A stretch of DNA of 64,000 nucleotides from Sphingomonas hankyongi. GTDB taxonomy: Bacteria > Pseudomonadota > Alphaproteobacteria > Sphingomonadales > Sphingomonadaceae. The notes under the pieces were generated by a model, which searched no databases, had not been told where the DNA came from, and was given only the letters and a program-made list of their open reading frames with translations. The stretch's first letter is position 1; the number at the start of each line of letters is the position of its first letter. The stretch lies in NCBI RefSeq assembly GCF_023516575.1, contig NZ_JAMGBE010000003.1:496001-560000 (forward strand), given 5' to 3'. Shown in pieces: positions 18,630 to 27,493 of the stretch. A program made the translations under genes and the position numbers.

Positions 18630-20471
18630 TTGAACGCTTTTCAGCTTACCAGGCGGCAGGCGCTCGCCAGCCTCGGCGCGGCAACTGCCCTCCCTCTTAT
18701 CCAGTCTCCGGCTTTCGGCCAGCCCGCGCCGGCATCTGAAGCCGAGGCGAATGCGCTCCTCGACTCCATCGCCGAGAATTTGCTTCGCTTGTCACCCGAG
18801 AGCGCGACGTCGCTCGGAATCGACAAAGGCGAGCGCGCCTATCTCCGCTCCCAACTCAGCGACCGTTCCGGGATTGGGACGCAGCGGGTCGCGCAGACCC
18901 TGCGTTCGGACCTTGCTCGCGCCAACGCCGTAGACGTCAGCAACCTATCGCATGCGACCCGCACGAGCATTGAGGTCGTGCGCAGCGCCTACGCAACTTC
19001 CCTCGAAGGGTTCATGCTGCCCTACGGCGATGTCGCCGTCGGCGGCTGGCGCAACACGCCTTATGTCGTGATCCAGAATGTCGGCGCCTACCTCGACGTG
19101 CCGCGCTTCCTCGATTCCGACCATCCGATCGACAATGCGGCCGACGCGGAAGCCTATCTCGCCCGGCTCGCTTCGTACCCGCAGCAGCTGGACAATGAGC
19201 TGGGGCGCGTCATCGCCTATCGTTACAAGGGTCTCATCCCGCCAGCCTTCCTGCTCGACAAGGCGCTCAACCAGCTAAAGCAATCGGCGAAGGGCGCGCG
19301 CGAGGGCGGAGGGCTCGTCGAATCGATCGAACGCCGGACGCGCGAGGAGAAGATTCCTGGCAATTGGGCCGACCGCGCCCGCGCCATCGCCCAGAAGGAA
19401 GTCGCGCCCGCGCTTGAGCGCCAGATCGCGGAGCTCACGCTCCAGCGCGGCATGGCCACCGGCGATGCCGGCATGTGGTCGAGGCCGAACGGCGATGAAT
19501 ATTACAGCTGGGCGCTAAAGGCCTCGACCACGACCATGATGACGCCGGACGAGGTCCACGCGATGGGCCTGTCCGAGCTCGAAGCCCTTCATGCGCGCAT
19601 GGACGTGATCCTGCGCAAGCTCGGCTACACCCAGGGATCCGTCGGAGCGCGGATGACGGCGCTATCGGACGATCCCCGCTACAAATTCTCGGACGGCGAC
19701 AAGGGCCGCGCGGAAATCATGGCCTTCATCCAGGAGAGGCTGAAGATCGTTCGGTCGAAGCTGCCGCATATGTTCAACACGCTGGTCCGCGGCAACCTGG
19801 AAGTGCGGCGACTTCCACCGGAAGAAGAGCCCGGAGCGCCTGGCGCTTATGGCGGAGCCGGCTCCATCGATGGCTCCATCCCAGGCAAGTTCTGGATCAA
19901 CCTCCGCACCACCGATCTTCACAGGAGGTACGACCTGCCGGATCTCGCTCACCATGAAGCGATCCCCGGTCACGTGTGGCAGGGCGAATATGCGAACAAG
20001 ATGCCGCTCATCCGCACCATGCTCGCCTTCAATGCTTATTCGGAAGGCTGGGCGCTCTATGCCGAGCAGCTCGCGGACGAATTCGGCGTCTACGACGATT
20101 TCGAGGTCGGCAAGCTCGGCTACCTCCAGTCGCTCGCATTCCGCGCCTGCCGCCTCGTCGTCGACACGGGGCTTCACGCAAAGCGCTGGAGCCGCGAACA
20201 GGGTGTTCGCTTCTTCGTCGAACGCAACGGCTCCAAGCCCGAAGAAGTCGCAAGCGAAGTCGACCGTTATTGCAGCTGGCCCGGCCAGGCATGCGGCTAC
20301 AAGGTCGGCCACACCACCATCAACCGTGAGCGCGACAAGGCCAAAGCAGCGCTTGGGCCGCGGTTCGACATCAAGGCATTCGATGATGCGGTGGTGCTCG
20401 GCGGCAACGTCCCAATGGACGTGCTCGCCAAGAATGTGGACGACTACATCGCTCGCGCACGGAACGGTTGA
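18630..20471 (+). CDS. Tat-exported DUF885 metalloprotease-like protein
   Basis: 613 residues. A TTG start at 18630 with GGAG nine bases upstream gives a twin-arginine signal (LTRRQALASLGAATALPL) ending near AFG-QP. The family zinc motif HEAIPGH occurs at about residue 444 in HHEAIPGHVW, with a downstream EGWALYAEQL glutamate. These fit DUF885 proteins, which are probable peptidases of unproven substrate. It is followed after 63 bases by the KaiC-like gene on the same strand. Confidence 0.85.
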   Translation: MNAFQLTRRQALASLGAATALPLIQSPAFGQPAPASEAEANALLDSIAENLLRLSPESATSLGIDKGERAYLRSQLSDRSGIGTQRVAQTLRSDLARANAVDVSNLSHATRTSIEVVRSAYATSLEGFMLPYGDVAVGGWRNTPYVVIQNVGAYLDVPRFLDSDHPIDNAADAEAYLARLASYPQQLDNELGRVIAYRYKGLIPPAFLLDKALNQLKQSAKGAREGGGLVESIERRTREEKIPGNWADRARAIAQKEVAPALERQIAELTLQRGMATGDAGMWSRPNGDEYYSWALKASTTTMMTPDEVHAMGLSELEALHARMDVILRKLGYTQGSVGARMTALSDDPRYKFSDGDKGRAEIMAFIQERLKIVRSKLPHMFNTLVRGNLEVRRLPPEEEPGAPGAYGGAGSIDGSIPGKFWINLRTTDLHRRYDLPDLAHHEAIPGHVWQGEYANKMPLIRTMLAFNAYSEGWALYAEQLADEFGVYDDFEVGKLGYLQSLAFRACRLVVDTGLHAKRWSREQGVRFFVERNGSKPEEVASEVDRYCSWPGQACGYKVGHTTINRERDKAKAALGPRFDIKAFDDAVVLGGNVPMDVLAKNVDDYIARARNG

Positions 20472-20534
20472 GGCCTTCAGCCGTATTGCTGTGTTGGATT
20501 CGAGCGGCGTGGCAGCTCGCCTCAAGGAGAATGA

Positions 20535-22046
20535 ATGGCTGATATCGATGAGGAGCGCGAGCTCCTGACCGAGGCCGGGCCTGTAAGTTCAGGCCTTCCG
20601 ACCCTCGACTACATCCTTCGCGGCGGTTTCGCGGCAAACCGCATTCATCTGGTCGAAGGCGAACCAGGCGCCGGCAAGACGACACTCGGCCTGCAATTCC
20701 TTCTCGAAGGAAAGCGGAAGAAAGAGCGGTGCCTGTACATCACACTCACCGAAGGCCGCGACGAACTGATCAACGTCGCCCAGACTCACGGCTGGGATCT
20801 CAACGGGATCGACATCTTCGAGCTAGTCCCCCCCGAGCTGAGCCTCGATCCGGAACGAGAGCAATCGATCCTCTACGCTTCGGACCTCGAGCTCGGTGAA
20901 ACGGTGAAGCTCGTGATGGCGGAAGTCGAACGGGTCGCGCCCGCGCGCATCGTCTTCGACAGCCTTTCGGAGATCCGCCTCCTGGCCCAGGGACCCCTGC
21001 GCTTCAGGCGCCAGGTTCTCGCGCTCAAGCACTTCTTCGCAGCGCGCAACTGCACCGTCCTGTTCCTCGACGACCTCACGCAGGGTCCGGACGACCTTAG
21101 CCTGCACAGCCTGGCTCACGGCGTGGTGAGGCTTGAGCAGATCGCCCTCACCTACGGTGCCGAGCGCCGCCGCCTGCGCGTCTACAAGATGCGCGGCCGG
21201 GCCTTCCATGGGGGCTTTCACGATTTCCTGATCCGGACGGGCGGGCTAGAGATCTTCCCGCGCCTCGTGGCCGGTTCACATCCGCAGCTCGAAGTCCCGC
21301 AAAATCAGGCGCGCAGCGGCATAGCCCAGCTCGACGAGCTGGTCGGGGGCGGGCTGGACTATGGAACCTCCACCTTGGTGGTTGGCCCTTCTGGCTCCGG
21401 CAAGTCGACCATCGCGATGCAATATGTCCGCTCGGCGCTCCAGCGCGGCGAGAAAACGTTGTTCGTCAGTTTCGACGAGACGGAGCGAATATTCGTTCAG
21501 CGCGCGCGGGGCCTCGGTTGGGACCCTGAGGTCGAAGCCAATCAAGGTCAGTTCCTTTTCCGCCAGGTGGATCCGGCGGAGCTCTCGCCTGGCGAACTTG
21601 CCGGAGCGGTCTCGAAAGCCGTCGACGATGGGGCCACGGTGGTCGTGCTAGACTCCCTGACCGGTTACCAGCACGCGATGCCGGAAGAGCAATTCATGCT
21701 CCTGCAGATGCACGAAATGCTGACTTACCTGAACCAGCAGGGCGTGCTCACTTTCGTCATCCTCACGCAGAGCGGGATGGTGGGTCAGATGCAGACACCC
21801 GTGGATATGACCTACCTCTCCGATGCAGTGCTGCTGCTGCGCTTCTTCGAAGCCGAAGGCGAAATCCGCCGCGCTATATCGGTGGTGAAGAAGCGGACCG
21901 GCCCTCACGAAAGCTCGATCCGCGAGATGCGCATCGACCAGGGCGGCGTCCAGGTCGGCGGCAAGCTGGACGGTTTTCGGGGCGTGCTGACCGGAACGCC
22001 GATTTACGAGGGACGGGAGAGGCTTCTCGAGGATCGGGGTGGATAA
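20535..22046 (+). CDS. KaiC-like tandem RecA-fold ATPase
   Basis: 503 residues, two KaiC/RadA-like domains. Domain 1 has Walker A GEPGAGKTT (42-50) and Walker B RIVFDSL. Domain 2 has GPSGSGKST (284-292) and VVVLDSL. The protein has KaiC size and layout, but the residues I align with the phosphorylated Ser431-Thr432 of cyanobacterial KaiC are Thr426-Tyr427. The paired catalytic glutamates appear as Thr-Glu and Asp-Glu. AAGGAGA precedes the ATG by four bases. The next gene, a hybrid histidine kinase, overlaps its last eight bases. No kaiA or kaiB is nearby, so a signalling switch is more likely than a clock. Confidence 0.88.
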   Translation: MADIDEERELLTEAGPVSSGLPTLDYILRGGFAANRIHLVEGEPGAGKTTLGLQFLLEGKRKKERCLYITLTEGRDELINVAQTHGWDLNGIDIFELVPPELSLDPEREQSILYASDLELGETVKLVMAEVERVAPARIVFDSLSEIRLLAQGPLRFRRQVLALKHFFAARNCTVLFLDDLTQGPDDLSLHSLAHGVVRLEQIALTYGAERRRLRVYKMRGRAFHGGFHDFLIRTGGLEIFPRLVAGSHPQLEVPQNQARSGIAQLDELVGGGLDYGTSTLVVGPSGSGKSTIAMQYVRSALQRGEKTLFVSFDETERIFVQRARGLGWDPEVEANQGQFLFRQVDPAELSPGELAGAVSKAVDDGATVVVLDSLTGYQHAMPEEQFMLLQMHEMLTYLNQQGVLTFVILTQSGMVGQMQTPVDMTYLSDAVLLLRFFEAEGEIRRAISVVKKRTGPHESSIREMRIDQGGVQVGGKLDGFRGVLTGTPIYEGRERLLEDRGG

Positions 22047-23775
22047 GCCGACTGATCCTAATTCCTTGCTGATCCTCGCGCCTGACGGCCGCGATGGGTC
22101 GGTACTATCGGCCTTGTTGGCGGATGCCGGGATAGGCGCGCAGATCGACGCCACCGGCGACGCACTCGTCTGCGCCCTTGAGAGCGGCGCTGCGGCCGGC
22201 GCCATCATTACCGACGAGGGCCTGACGCGAATTGGCGTCAACGAGCTGCGAAAAGCGACAGAGAGGCAGCCGACCTGGTCCGACTTCCCCTTCATCGTGC
22301 TTACGCGGCGGAGCGACCGCGGGCGCAGCAACCTGCTGGGGATCGAACAGACGCTCAACGCCACTTTGCTCGAAAGGCCGCTGCACCCTGCGTCGCTGGT
22401 CAGCGCGGCACGATCGGCGATCAGGAGTCGCGACCGTCAGCGCCTGGCGGCGCGCCATCTTGAACAGCTTGAAAGCGCTCGGGCAGAGCTGCGCGCCCTC
22501 GCCCAGTCGCTCGAGAGCAAGGTGCGTGAGCGTACGAGAGAGCTGGCAAGTGCCAACGACCGCCTGACCGCGGAAATCGCCGAGCGCGAAAGGGCCGAAG
22601 AACGCCTGGTGCAGGCACAGAAGATGGAGGCCCTGGGCCAGCTGACAGGCGGTATCGCCCACGATTTCAACAACCTGCTGACCGCAGTGATCGGATCGCT
22701 TGATCTGCTGATCAAGCGCTCGGATGACGAGCGCACATTGCGTCTGGCTCGGAATGCGCTCCATGCAGCCGAGCGAGGCGGCACCCTAACGGCGCAGTTG
22801 CTGGCCTTCTCGCGGAGGCAGCGCCTCTCGCCGGTAGCGATCGACGTCAATTACATCATCTCCAGCATGGGCGACCTGCTCGCTCGATCGCTGGGTCCGC
22901 GAATCCGGCTGGAGACCGTCCTCGACCCGGCATTGTGGCCGGCTCTCGCCGACCGAACGCAACTCGAGATGATGATCCTCAATCTCGCCATCAATGCTCG
23001 CGACGCGATGCCCTCGGGAGGTACGCTGCGGATTTCGACGAGCAACGCTTCCGCCGTGCCGGACGACTTGAGCAGCGAATTGAAGCCCGGCGAATATGTG
23101 TCGATTGCAGTAAGCGACTCCGGCGTCGGCATGAACCAATCGGTTCTGGCGAAAGCCTTCGAGCCCTTTTTTACGACCAAGGAAGCAGGCAAGGGCACGG
23201 GTCTTGGCCTGTCGCAGCTCTATGGCTTTGCTCAGCAGTCCGGCGGCACTGCCAAGATCGACAGCCAGGAAAACCAGGGCACTACCGTCCGGATCTACTT
23301 GCCCCGGACGATCGCAATGCCGCATCGAGCCGGAGAAACGTCGACTGCGCCGGACCAGATCCATCGGGCACGGATCTTGCTGGTGGACGACGATGACGAC
23401 GTTCGCGGCGCTGCCGAAGCAATGATCGAGGAGCTGGGTTACCCAGTCTCGTCATTCGGCAGCGGCCAAGATGCCATCCGGGCCCTGGAACGGGGGCGTT
23501 TCGACCTGTTGATCACCGACATCATGATGCCTGGCATGAACGGGGCCGAAGTTGCGAGACTCGCGCGGAAAGGCGGATTGGACAAGGTGCTGTTCGCGAG
23601 TGGCTACGCCGACATCGAGGAGTTCGGCGAGGAGCTCGACAATGCACTGCTCGTCAGGAAACCGTTCCGAATGGCGGACCTTGCGGCGAGCATCCAGGCT
23701 GCCCTGAGCGGTGCTAAACCTGAGCGCGCCAAAGTCGTCGATCTCGCGGAAGCTCGGAGAGACCGGGGCGACTGA
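22039..23775 (+). CDS. Hybrid histidine kinase partnered with the KaiC-like ATPase
   Basis: 578 residues starting at GTG inside the KaiC-like gene. Residues 1-125 look like a degenerate receiver (AIITDEGL, Asp59). A coiled coil (135-195) leads to a HisKA with His208 in GGIAHDFNN, a HATPase with N-box NLAINARDAM and GTGLGLSQLYG, and a complete C-terminal receiver with Asp494 in DLLITDIMMPG. There is no membrane segment, so the enzyme is cytosolic and must sense an internal cue, plausibly the state of the ATPase. The output regulator is not encoded here. Confidence 0.9.
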   Translation: MDKPTDPNSLLILAPDGRDGSVLSALLADAGIGAQIDATGDALVCALESGAAAGAIITDEGLTRIGVNELRKATERQPTWSDFPFIVLTRRSDRGRSNLLGIEQTLNATLLERPLHPASLVSAARSAIRSRDRQRLAARHLEQLESARAELRALAQSLESKVRERTRELASANDRLTAEIAERERAEERLVQAQKMEALGQLTGGIAHDFNNLLTAVIGSLDLLIKRSDDERTLRLARNALHAAERGGTLTAQLLAFSRRQRLSPVAIDVNYIISSMGDLLARSLGPRIRLETVLDPALWPALADRTQLEMMILNLAINARDAMPSGGTLRISTSNASAVPDDLSSELKPGEYVSIAVSDSGVGMNQSVLAKAFEPFFTTKEAGKGTGLGLSQLYGFAQQSGGTAKIDSQENQGTTVRIYLPRTIAMPHRAGETSTAPDQIHRARILLVDDDDDVRGAAEAMIEELGYPVSSFGSGQDAIRALERGRFDLLITDIMMPGMNGAEVARLARKGGLDKVLFASGYADIEEFGEELDNALLVRKPFRMADLAASIQAALSGAKPERAKVVDLAEARRDRGD

Positions 23776-23788
23776 CCCCCACCAGGCG

Positions 23789-24391
23789 CTAGCGGGAGGC
23801 CCATCCCCGCGGCTGCGCTCCGGGCGGAGGCGGGAATCCCGCAAGCACCGCGGACACCGTCGCATCGAGCTTGGAATAATCGATCTCGTCGGAGTAGGAA
23901 TCTTTCTGCGCCACCCCGTGCCAGACCGGTTGGCGCGTCTTGGCGTCATATATGTCGATGACCAGGCTCCGCTCGGTCACTTGATAGGAATCGATATAGG
24001 GATAACCCCAACCGCCCCAGCCCGGACCCCAGCCCCAGCCGCCGCCCCAGCCGCCCCAGCCGTGCCAACCGCTTCCCCAGCCCCAGCCGCCCCAGCCGCC
24101 GTAACCGCCGTAGCTTTGCACCTCGGTGCGGTCTTGCTCACCAATGGTGAAAGCGATCGCGAAATCGCCAGGATTGGCCTGGGTGAATCCGCGAGTGTTC
24201 AGCTCGCGATCGATCGACGCCTGCACTCGCCGGAACATCAATGGATTCATGCCGCGCGGAACGTCGACGGGTATCCAGCTATAGGTTCGATAGCTCGCAT
24301 AGTTCGCGGCCGGGTCGAAGTCTGTCCGGATCGTCGGCCCATAGGCGCAGGCCGACAACAGTAATGCGGCAGCCAAGGGAAAGACCCGCAT
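23789..24391 (-). CDS. DUF4136-like lipoprotein with Gly/Trp-rich insert
   Basis: 200 residues. A lipobox LLSA-C (Cys15) indicates membrane anchoring. The domain shows the DUF4136 pattern: TDFDPAANYASYRTYSW, then an ANPGDFAIAFTIGEQ region, then SLVIDIYDAKTRQPVWHG near the end. Between them residues about 95-131 are made almost only of Gly, Trp, Tyr and Ser, with ten tryptophans. It lies alone between a hybrid kinase (13 bases, convergent) and an unknown gene. Role unknown; envelope location is likely. Confidence 0.75.
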   Translation of the reverse strand: MRVFPLAAALLLSACAYGPTIRTDFDPAANYASYRTYSWIPVDVPRGMNPLMFRRVQASIDRELNTRGFTQANPGDFAIAFTIGEQDRTEVQSYGGYGGWGGWGWGSGWHGWGGWGGGWGWGPGWGGWGYPYIDSYQVTERSLVIDIYDAKTRQPVWHGVAQKDSYSDEIDYSKLDATVSAVLAGFPPPPGAQPRGWASR

Positions 24392-24466
24392 GGTCGTTCT
24401 CCCTAATCTCTGAAGTCCATCTCTGCCCCGTACGGGCAGCTCGCCATCAGTAGAACCCCTTAGTCG

Positions 24467-24913
24467 TCACGGCAACGTACCGAGATCAGGTGGTACGAAG
24501 TTGCGGCGCGCCGCGACCGAGAAAAGGTGCTCACGAGAGTAGAAGCGCAAGGGCCAGTCGCGGCGCCCCATAGGCGAAAGCAGCAGGTCGTTGACGAGCT
24601 CGTGCAGCGGCGCGTCCGGATCGGCTTCCTCCAGGAAAAGGCGGACGCCGCGAAGGAACGCGCGGGTGATCGTCTCGTGGTATCCTTCCGTATCGCTGTT
24701 CACGCCGCCGATGCTTTCGTTGAAGCTGCGGATGATGGCCGGCAACTCCCTGTCCAAGTCGATGTCCGGCCGTCTGAGCAGCAGATAGGTTGTCGCGGCG
24801 AGATGCGCTTCATGGGTCCACTCCCCGCGCGCTAGCGTGCGCGAGAGGAGGCCTTCGCCGAGATGCGCGATCTCGGCATCGGAAGTGAAGAGTCGTGGGC
24901 TGTAATCGATCAT
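24467..24913 (-). CDS. Conserved hypothetical protein
   Basis: 148 residues from ATG 24913 (product begins MIDYSPRLF). The sequence is mostly helical, with WTHEAHLAATTYLLLRRPD near residue 35, GYHETITRAFLRG in the middle, and RFYSREHLFSVAARRNFVPP near the C-terminus. Several histidines (THEAH, YHE, REH) might bind metal, but I do not recognise a characterised family. No signal peptide or membrane segment. It is 37 bases downstream of pckA on the same strand and so possibly in the same transcript. Confidence 0.55.
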   Translation of the reverse strand: MIDYSPRLFTSDAEIAHLGEGLLSRTLARGEWTHEAHLAATTYLLLRRPDIDLDRELPAIIRSFNESIGGVNSDTEGYHETITRAFLRGVRLFLEEADPDAPLHELVNDLLLSPMGRRDWPLRFYSREHLFSVAARRNFVPPDLGTLP

Positions 24914-24950
24914 GATCGGATCCTTGGAAGGGCCCGATCGGTGACCGGGC

Positions 24951-26597
24951 CTAAACTGAAGTGGCCTGCGGAGCTGGGGCCTGCGCCGATTGTTGCGCTT
25001 GCCCTTGCTTTGGACCCGATTGCCGCACGCCCTCATCCACGTGCGGGGCGAACTCGGCGAAATTCTGAACGAACAAGTCGACCAGCTTGGCGGCGGTGCG
25101 GTCATACTCCGCCGCATCTGCCCAGGTGCTGCGCGGATCCAGGATCGAGGTGTCGACGCCAGGCACCGAAACGGGTACCTCGAAGCCGAAATTCGGATCC
25201 TTCCGGAACTCGACGTTCTTCAGGCTGCCGTCGAGCGCCGCATTGAGAAGCGCCCGCGTTTCCTTGATCGGCATGCGCTTGCCGACCCCGTACTTGCCGC
25301 CCGTCCAACCCGTGTTGACCAGCCAGCAGTCCGCTCCGCCCCTGGCGATCCGCTCCTTCAGCAAATTGCCGTAAACAGTCGGGCGACGCGGCATGAAAGC
25401 AGCACCGAAGCAGGTCGAGAAAGTTGCTTCCGGTTCGGTGACGCCAATTTCGGTGCCGGCAACCTTAGCGGTGTAGCCCGACAGGAAGTGATACATCGCC
25501 TGGTCCGGCGTGAGCCGGGAGATCGGCGGAAGGACGCCGAACGCATCCGCCGTTAGGAAGATGATCGTCGACGGCGGGGGTCCAAGATTTTCCTTCGACG
25601 TATTTGGGATAAAGTCGATCGGATAGGCGCCGCGCGTATTCTCTGTCTTGCTGGCGTCGGTGAAGTCCAGCTCGCGCGTTTCCTCGTCCATCGCCACGTT
25701 CTCAAGGATCGTGCCGAACCTCTTGGTGGTCGCGTAGATTTCGGGCTCGCCTTCGGCCGAAAGGTTGATCATCTTTGCGTAGCAGCCGCCTTCGAAATTG
25801 AAGACAGCGGTGTCGGACCAACCATGCTCATCGTCGCCGATCAGCGTACGGCTAGCGTCTGCCGACAACGTCGTCTTGCCGGTACCGGACAGGCCGAAGA
25901 AGATCGCGCTCCTGCCGTCGGCGCCGATATTCGCCGAGCAGTGCATCGGCATTACGCCCTGTGCGGGCAGAAGGAAGTTCAGCAGGCCGAACACGCCCTT
26001 CTTCATCTCGCCCGAATATTCGGTGTTGCCGATAAGAATCATCTTCTCGGTGAAATTGACGGCGATCACCGTGTCGCTGCGGCATCCATGGCGCTCCGGA
26101 TCGGCCTTGAAGCTGGGCAGGTTGATGATCGTATATTCCGGCTCGAATCCTGCGAGTTCGCCCGCATCCGGGCGCACCAGCAGCGTCCGAACGAATAGAT
26201 TGTGCCAGGCCATCTGCGTGATCACGCGCACATTGACGCGATATTCGGGCTGGCTTCCGCCATAAAGGTCGGCAACGAATAGCTCGTCCTGTCCCTTCAC
26301 CGCCTCGAGAAAGTCAGCCTTGAGGGTGGCCCAATGCTCAGGCGACATGGGCTGATTGATCTTGCCCCAGTTGATTGTTTCTTCGGTCGTTCCATCGCGA
26401 ACGACGAACTTGTCCTTGACGCTGCGACCCGTGAACTTGCCGGTGTCAACTAGCAGGGGGCCGTTCTTCGCGAGCAGGCCCTCGCCGCGACGCACCGCAT
26501 GCTCGACCAGCGGCGCCGTCGTGAGATTCCAGAAGATCTCGGCGTCCGTTGCGATACCCTGCGCATCAAGTCCCTTGCGTGGAGCGCGGTCCGTCAC
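24951..26597 (-). CDS. pckA: Phosphoenolpyruvate carboxykinase (ATP)
   Basis: 548 residues from GTG 26597. It converts oxaloacetate and ATP to PEP, the first committed step of gluconeogenesis. The ATP P-loop is GLSGTGKTT, the metal and substrate segments are GDDEHGWSD and [10 protein letters not shown], and [10 protein letters not shown] and [13 protein letters not shown] are intact. The N-terminal FWNL motif matches family starts; upstream codons to 26702 look non-coding. It is divergent from chvI-chvG, as in many alphaproteobacteria, where ChvI is reported to control pckA. Confidence 0.95.
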   Translation of the reverse strand: MTDRAPRKGLDAQGIATDAEIFWNLTTAPLVEHAVRRGEGLLAKNGPLLVDTGKFTGRSVKDKFVVRDGTTEETINWGKINQPMSPEHWATLKADFLEAVKGQDELFVADLYGGSQPEYRVNVRVITQMAWHNLFVRTLLVRPDAGELAGFEPEYTIINLPSFKADPERHGCRSDTVIAVNFTEKMILIGNTEYSGEMKKGVFGLLNFLLPAQGVMPMHCSANIGADGRSAIFFGLSGTGKTTLSADASRTLIGDDEHGWSDTAVFNFEGGCYAKMINLSAEGEPEIYATTKRFGTILENVAMDEETRELDFTDASKTENTRGAYPIDFIPNTSKENLGPPPSTIIFLTADAFGVLPPISRLTPDQAMYHFLSGYTAKVAGTEIGVTEPEATFSTCFGAAFMPRRPTVYGNLLKERIARGGADCWLVNTGWTGGKYGVGKRMPIKETRALLNAALDGSLKNVEFRKDPNFGFEVPVSVPGVDTSILDPRSTWADAAEYDRTAAKLVDLFVQNFAEFAPHVDEGVRQSGPKQGQAQQSAQAPAPQATSV

Positions 26598-26627
26598 AGT
26601 CGATTCTACCCCTTTCCAAAATGCCAA

Positions 26628-26661
26628 AAGCGGCGGCGACCGGTCAGGCCTGCCGCCGCTT
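26628..26661 (-). promoter_or_regulatory. GC-rich hairpin in the pckA leader
   Basis: AAGCGGCGGC (26628-26637) and GCCGCCGCTT (26652-26661) are perfect ten-base complements around a 14-base loop. In the pckA direction the stem is followed by TTTTGGCATTTT-like sequence, resembling an intrinsic terminator with a broken U-tract. The predicted transcription start (about 26667) would place the stem almost at the 5' end, 31 bases before the GTG. An attenuator, an mRNA-stabilising hairpin, or a palindromic operator are all possible. Confidence 0.5.
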
Positions 26662-26673
26662 ACTGTTAAGCGC

Positions 26674-26702
26674 CTATAAGCCGAATTCGGTTGCGCGGTC
26701 AA
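26674..26702 (-). promoter_or_regulatory. Candidate sigma-70-like promoter for pckA
   Basis: On the minus strand TTGACC (26702-26697) and TTATAG (26679-26674) are 17 bases apart. A ten-base palindrome, CCGAATTCGG (26681-26690), fills most of the spacer and is a plausible operator. The start would be near 26667, about 70 bases before the pckA GTG. The same gap (26598-26782) must also carry the chvI promoter; I see only a weak candidate there (TTGTCT, 17 bases, TAAGCC, from 26718). Confidence 0.5.
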
Positions 26703-26782
26703 AATGGATAGGGCTGCTTGTCTCGCAATTGAGCGCTGGCTAAGCCCGCTTCGTCAGGGGCGGCCACGGAAACGCACAGCGG

Positions 26783-27493
26783 ATGAACCAGGTAATCGCG
26801 CTGGTCGACGACGACCGCAACATCCTAACTTCGGTATCGATCGCCCTTCAGGCCGAAGGGTTCGTTACGCGCGTCTATTCGGACGGCGCGACTGCGCTGA
26901 AAGCATTTGCCGACAACCCTCCCGACCTGGGCGTCTTCGACATCAAGATGCCGGCTATGGACGGAATGGAGCTTCTTCGGCGCCTCCGCGAGTTCAGCCC
27001 CATGCCCGTGATCTTCCTTACGTCCAAGGACGATGAGCTGGATGAGGCGCTGGGGCTGGCAATGGGGGCGGACGATTATATCGCCAAGCCTTTCTCGCAA
27101 CGGCTGCTGATTGCTCGGATTCGCGCAATCCTTAGACGGCAGGAATTGGCTCGCGGTGAGGCTACCGCGGTTCAGGATGAGGCGGACCAGCCTCTGCTGG
27201 AGCGCGGCAGGCTGATGATGGATCCCGCCCGTCACAAAGTGCGGTGGGACGGCAAGGAAGTAAGCCTCACGGTTACCGAATTCCTGATCCTGGAGGCCTT
27301 GGCGCAGCGGCCGGGGGTCGTCAAAAACCGCAATCAATTGCTCGATGTTGCCTATAATGACGATGTTTATGTCGACGACCGCACCATCGACAGTCATATC
27401 AAGCGCATCCGGCGCAAGTTCCGGGCTGCCGATTCCACCTTCGATGCAATCGAGACCCTCTATGGCGTCGGATATCGATTCGACGAGCAATGA
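26783..27493 (+). CDS. chvI: Response regulator ChvI, OmpR family
   Basis: 236 residues. The receiver has phospho-accepting Asp53 in GVFDIKMP, acidic pair DDD (9-11), and the Lys in AKPF. The winged-helix output domain ends with [14 protein letters not shown] and [10 protein letters not shown]. Its length and neighbours identify it as ChvI, which with ChvG controls envelope and acid responses in alphaproteobacteria. It begins 185 bases from the divergent pckA start. The chvG start lies 32 bases before its end. Confidence 0.93.
   Translation: MNQVIALVDDDRNILTSVSIALQAEGFVTRVYSDGATALKAFADNPPDLGVFDIKMPAMDGMELLRRLREFSPMPVIFLTSKDDELDEALGLAMGADDYIAKPFSQRLLIARIRAILRRQELARGEATAVQDEADQPLLERGRLMMDPARHKVRWDGKEVSLTVTEFLILEALAQRPGVVKNRNQLLDVAYNDDVYVDDRTIDSHIKRIRRKFRAADSTFDAIETLYGVGYRFDEQ

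Noticed and set aside
20535-22046. A circadian clock operon
   Set aside because: No kaiA or kaiB in the window, and the phosphosite pair is changed; a signalling role is more economical.
23990-24120. A tandem DNA repeat or CRISPR-like array in the Gly/Trp region
   Set aside because: The repetition is explained by the Gly/Trp codons of the lipoprotein; units are short, irregular and in frame.
24424-24438. Inverted repeat TGCCC-N5-GGGCA upstream of the DUF4136 gene
   Set aside because: Only five-base arms in GC-rich DNA; many such repeats are expected by chance.
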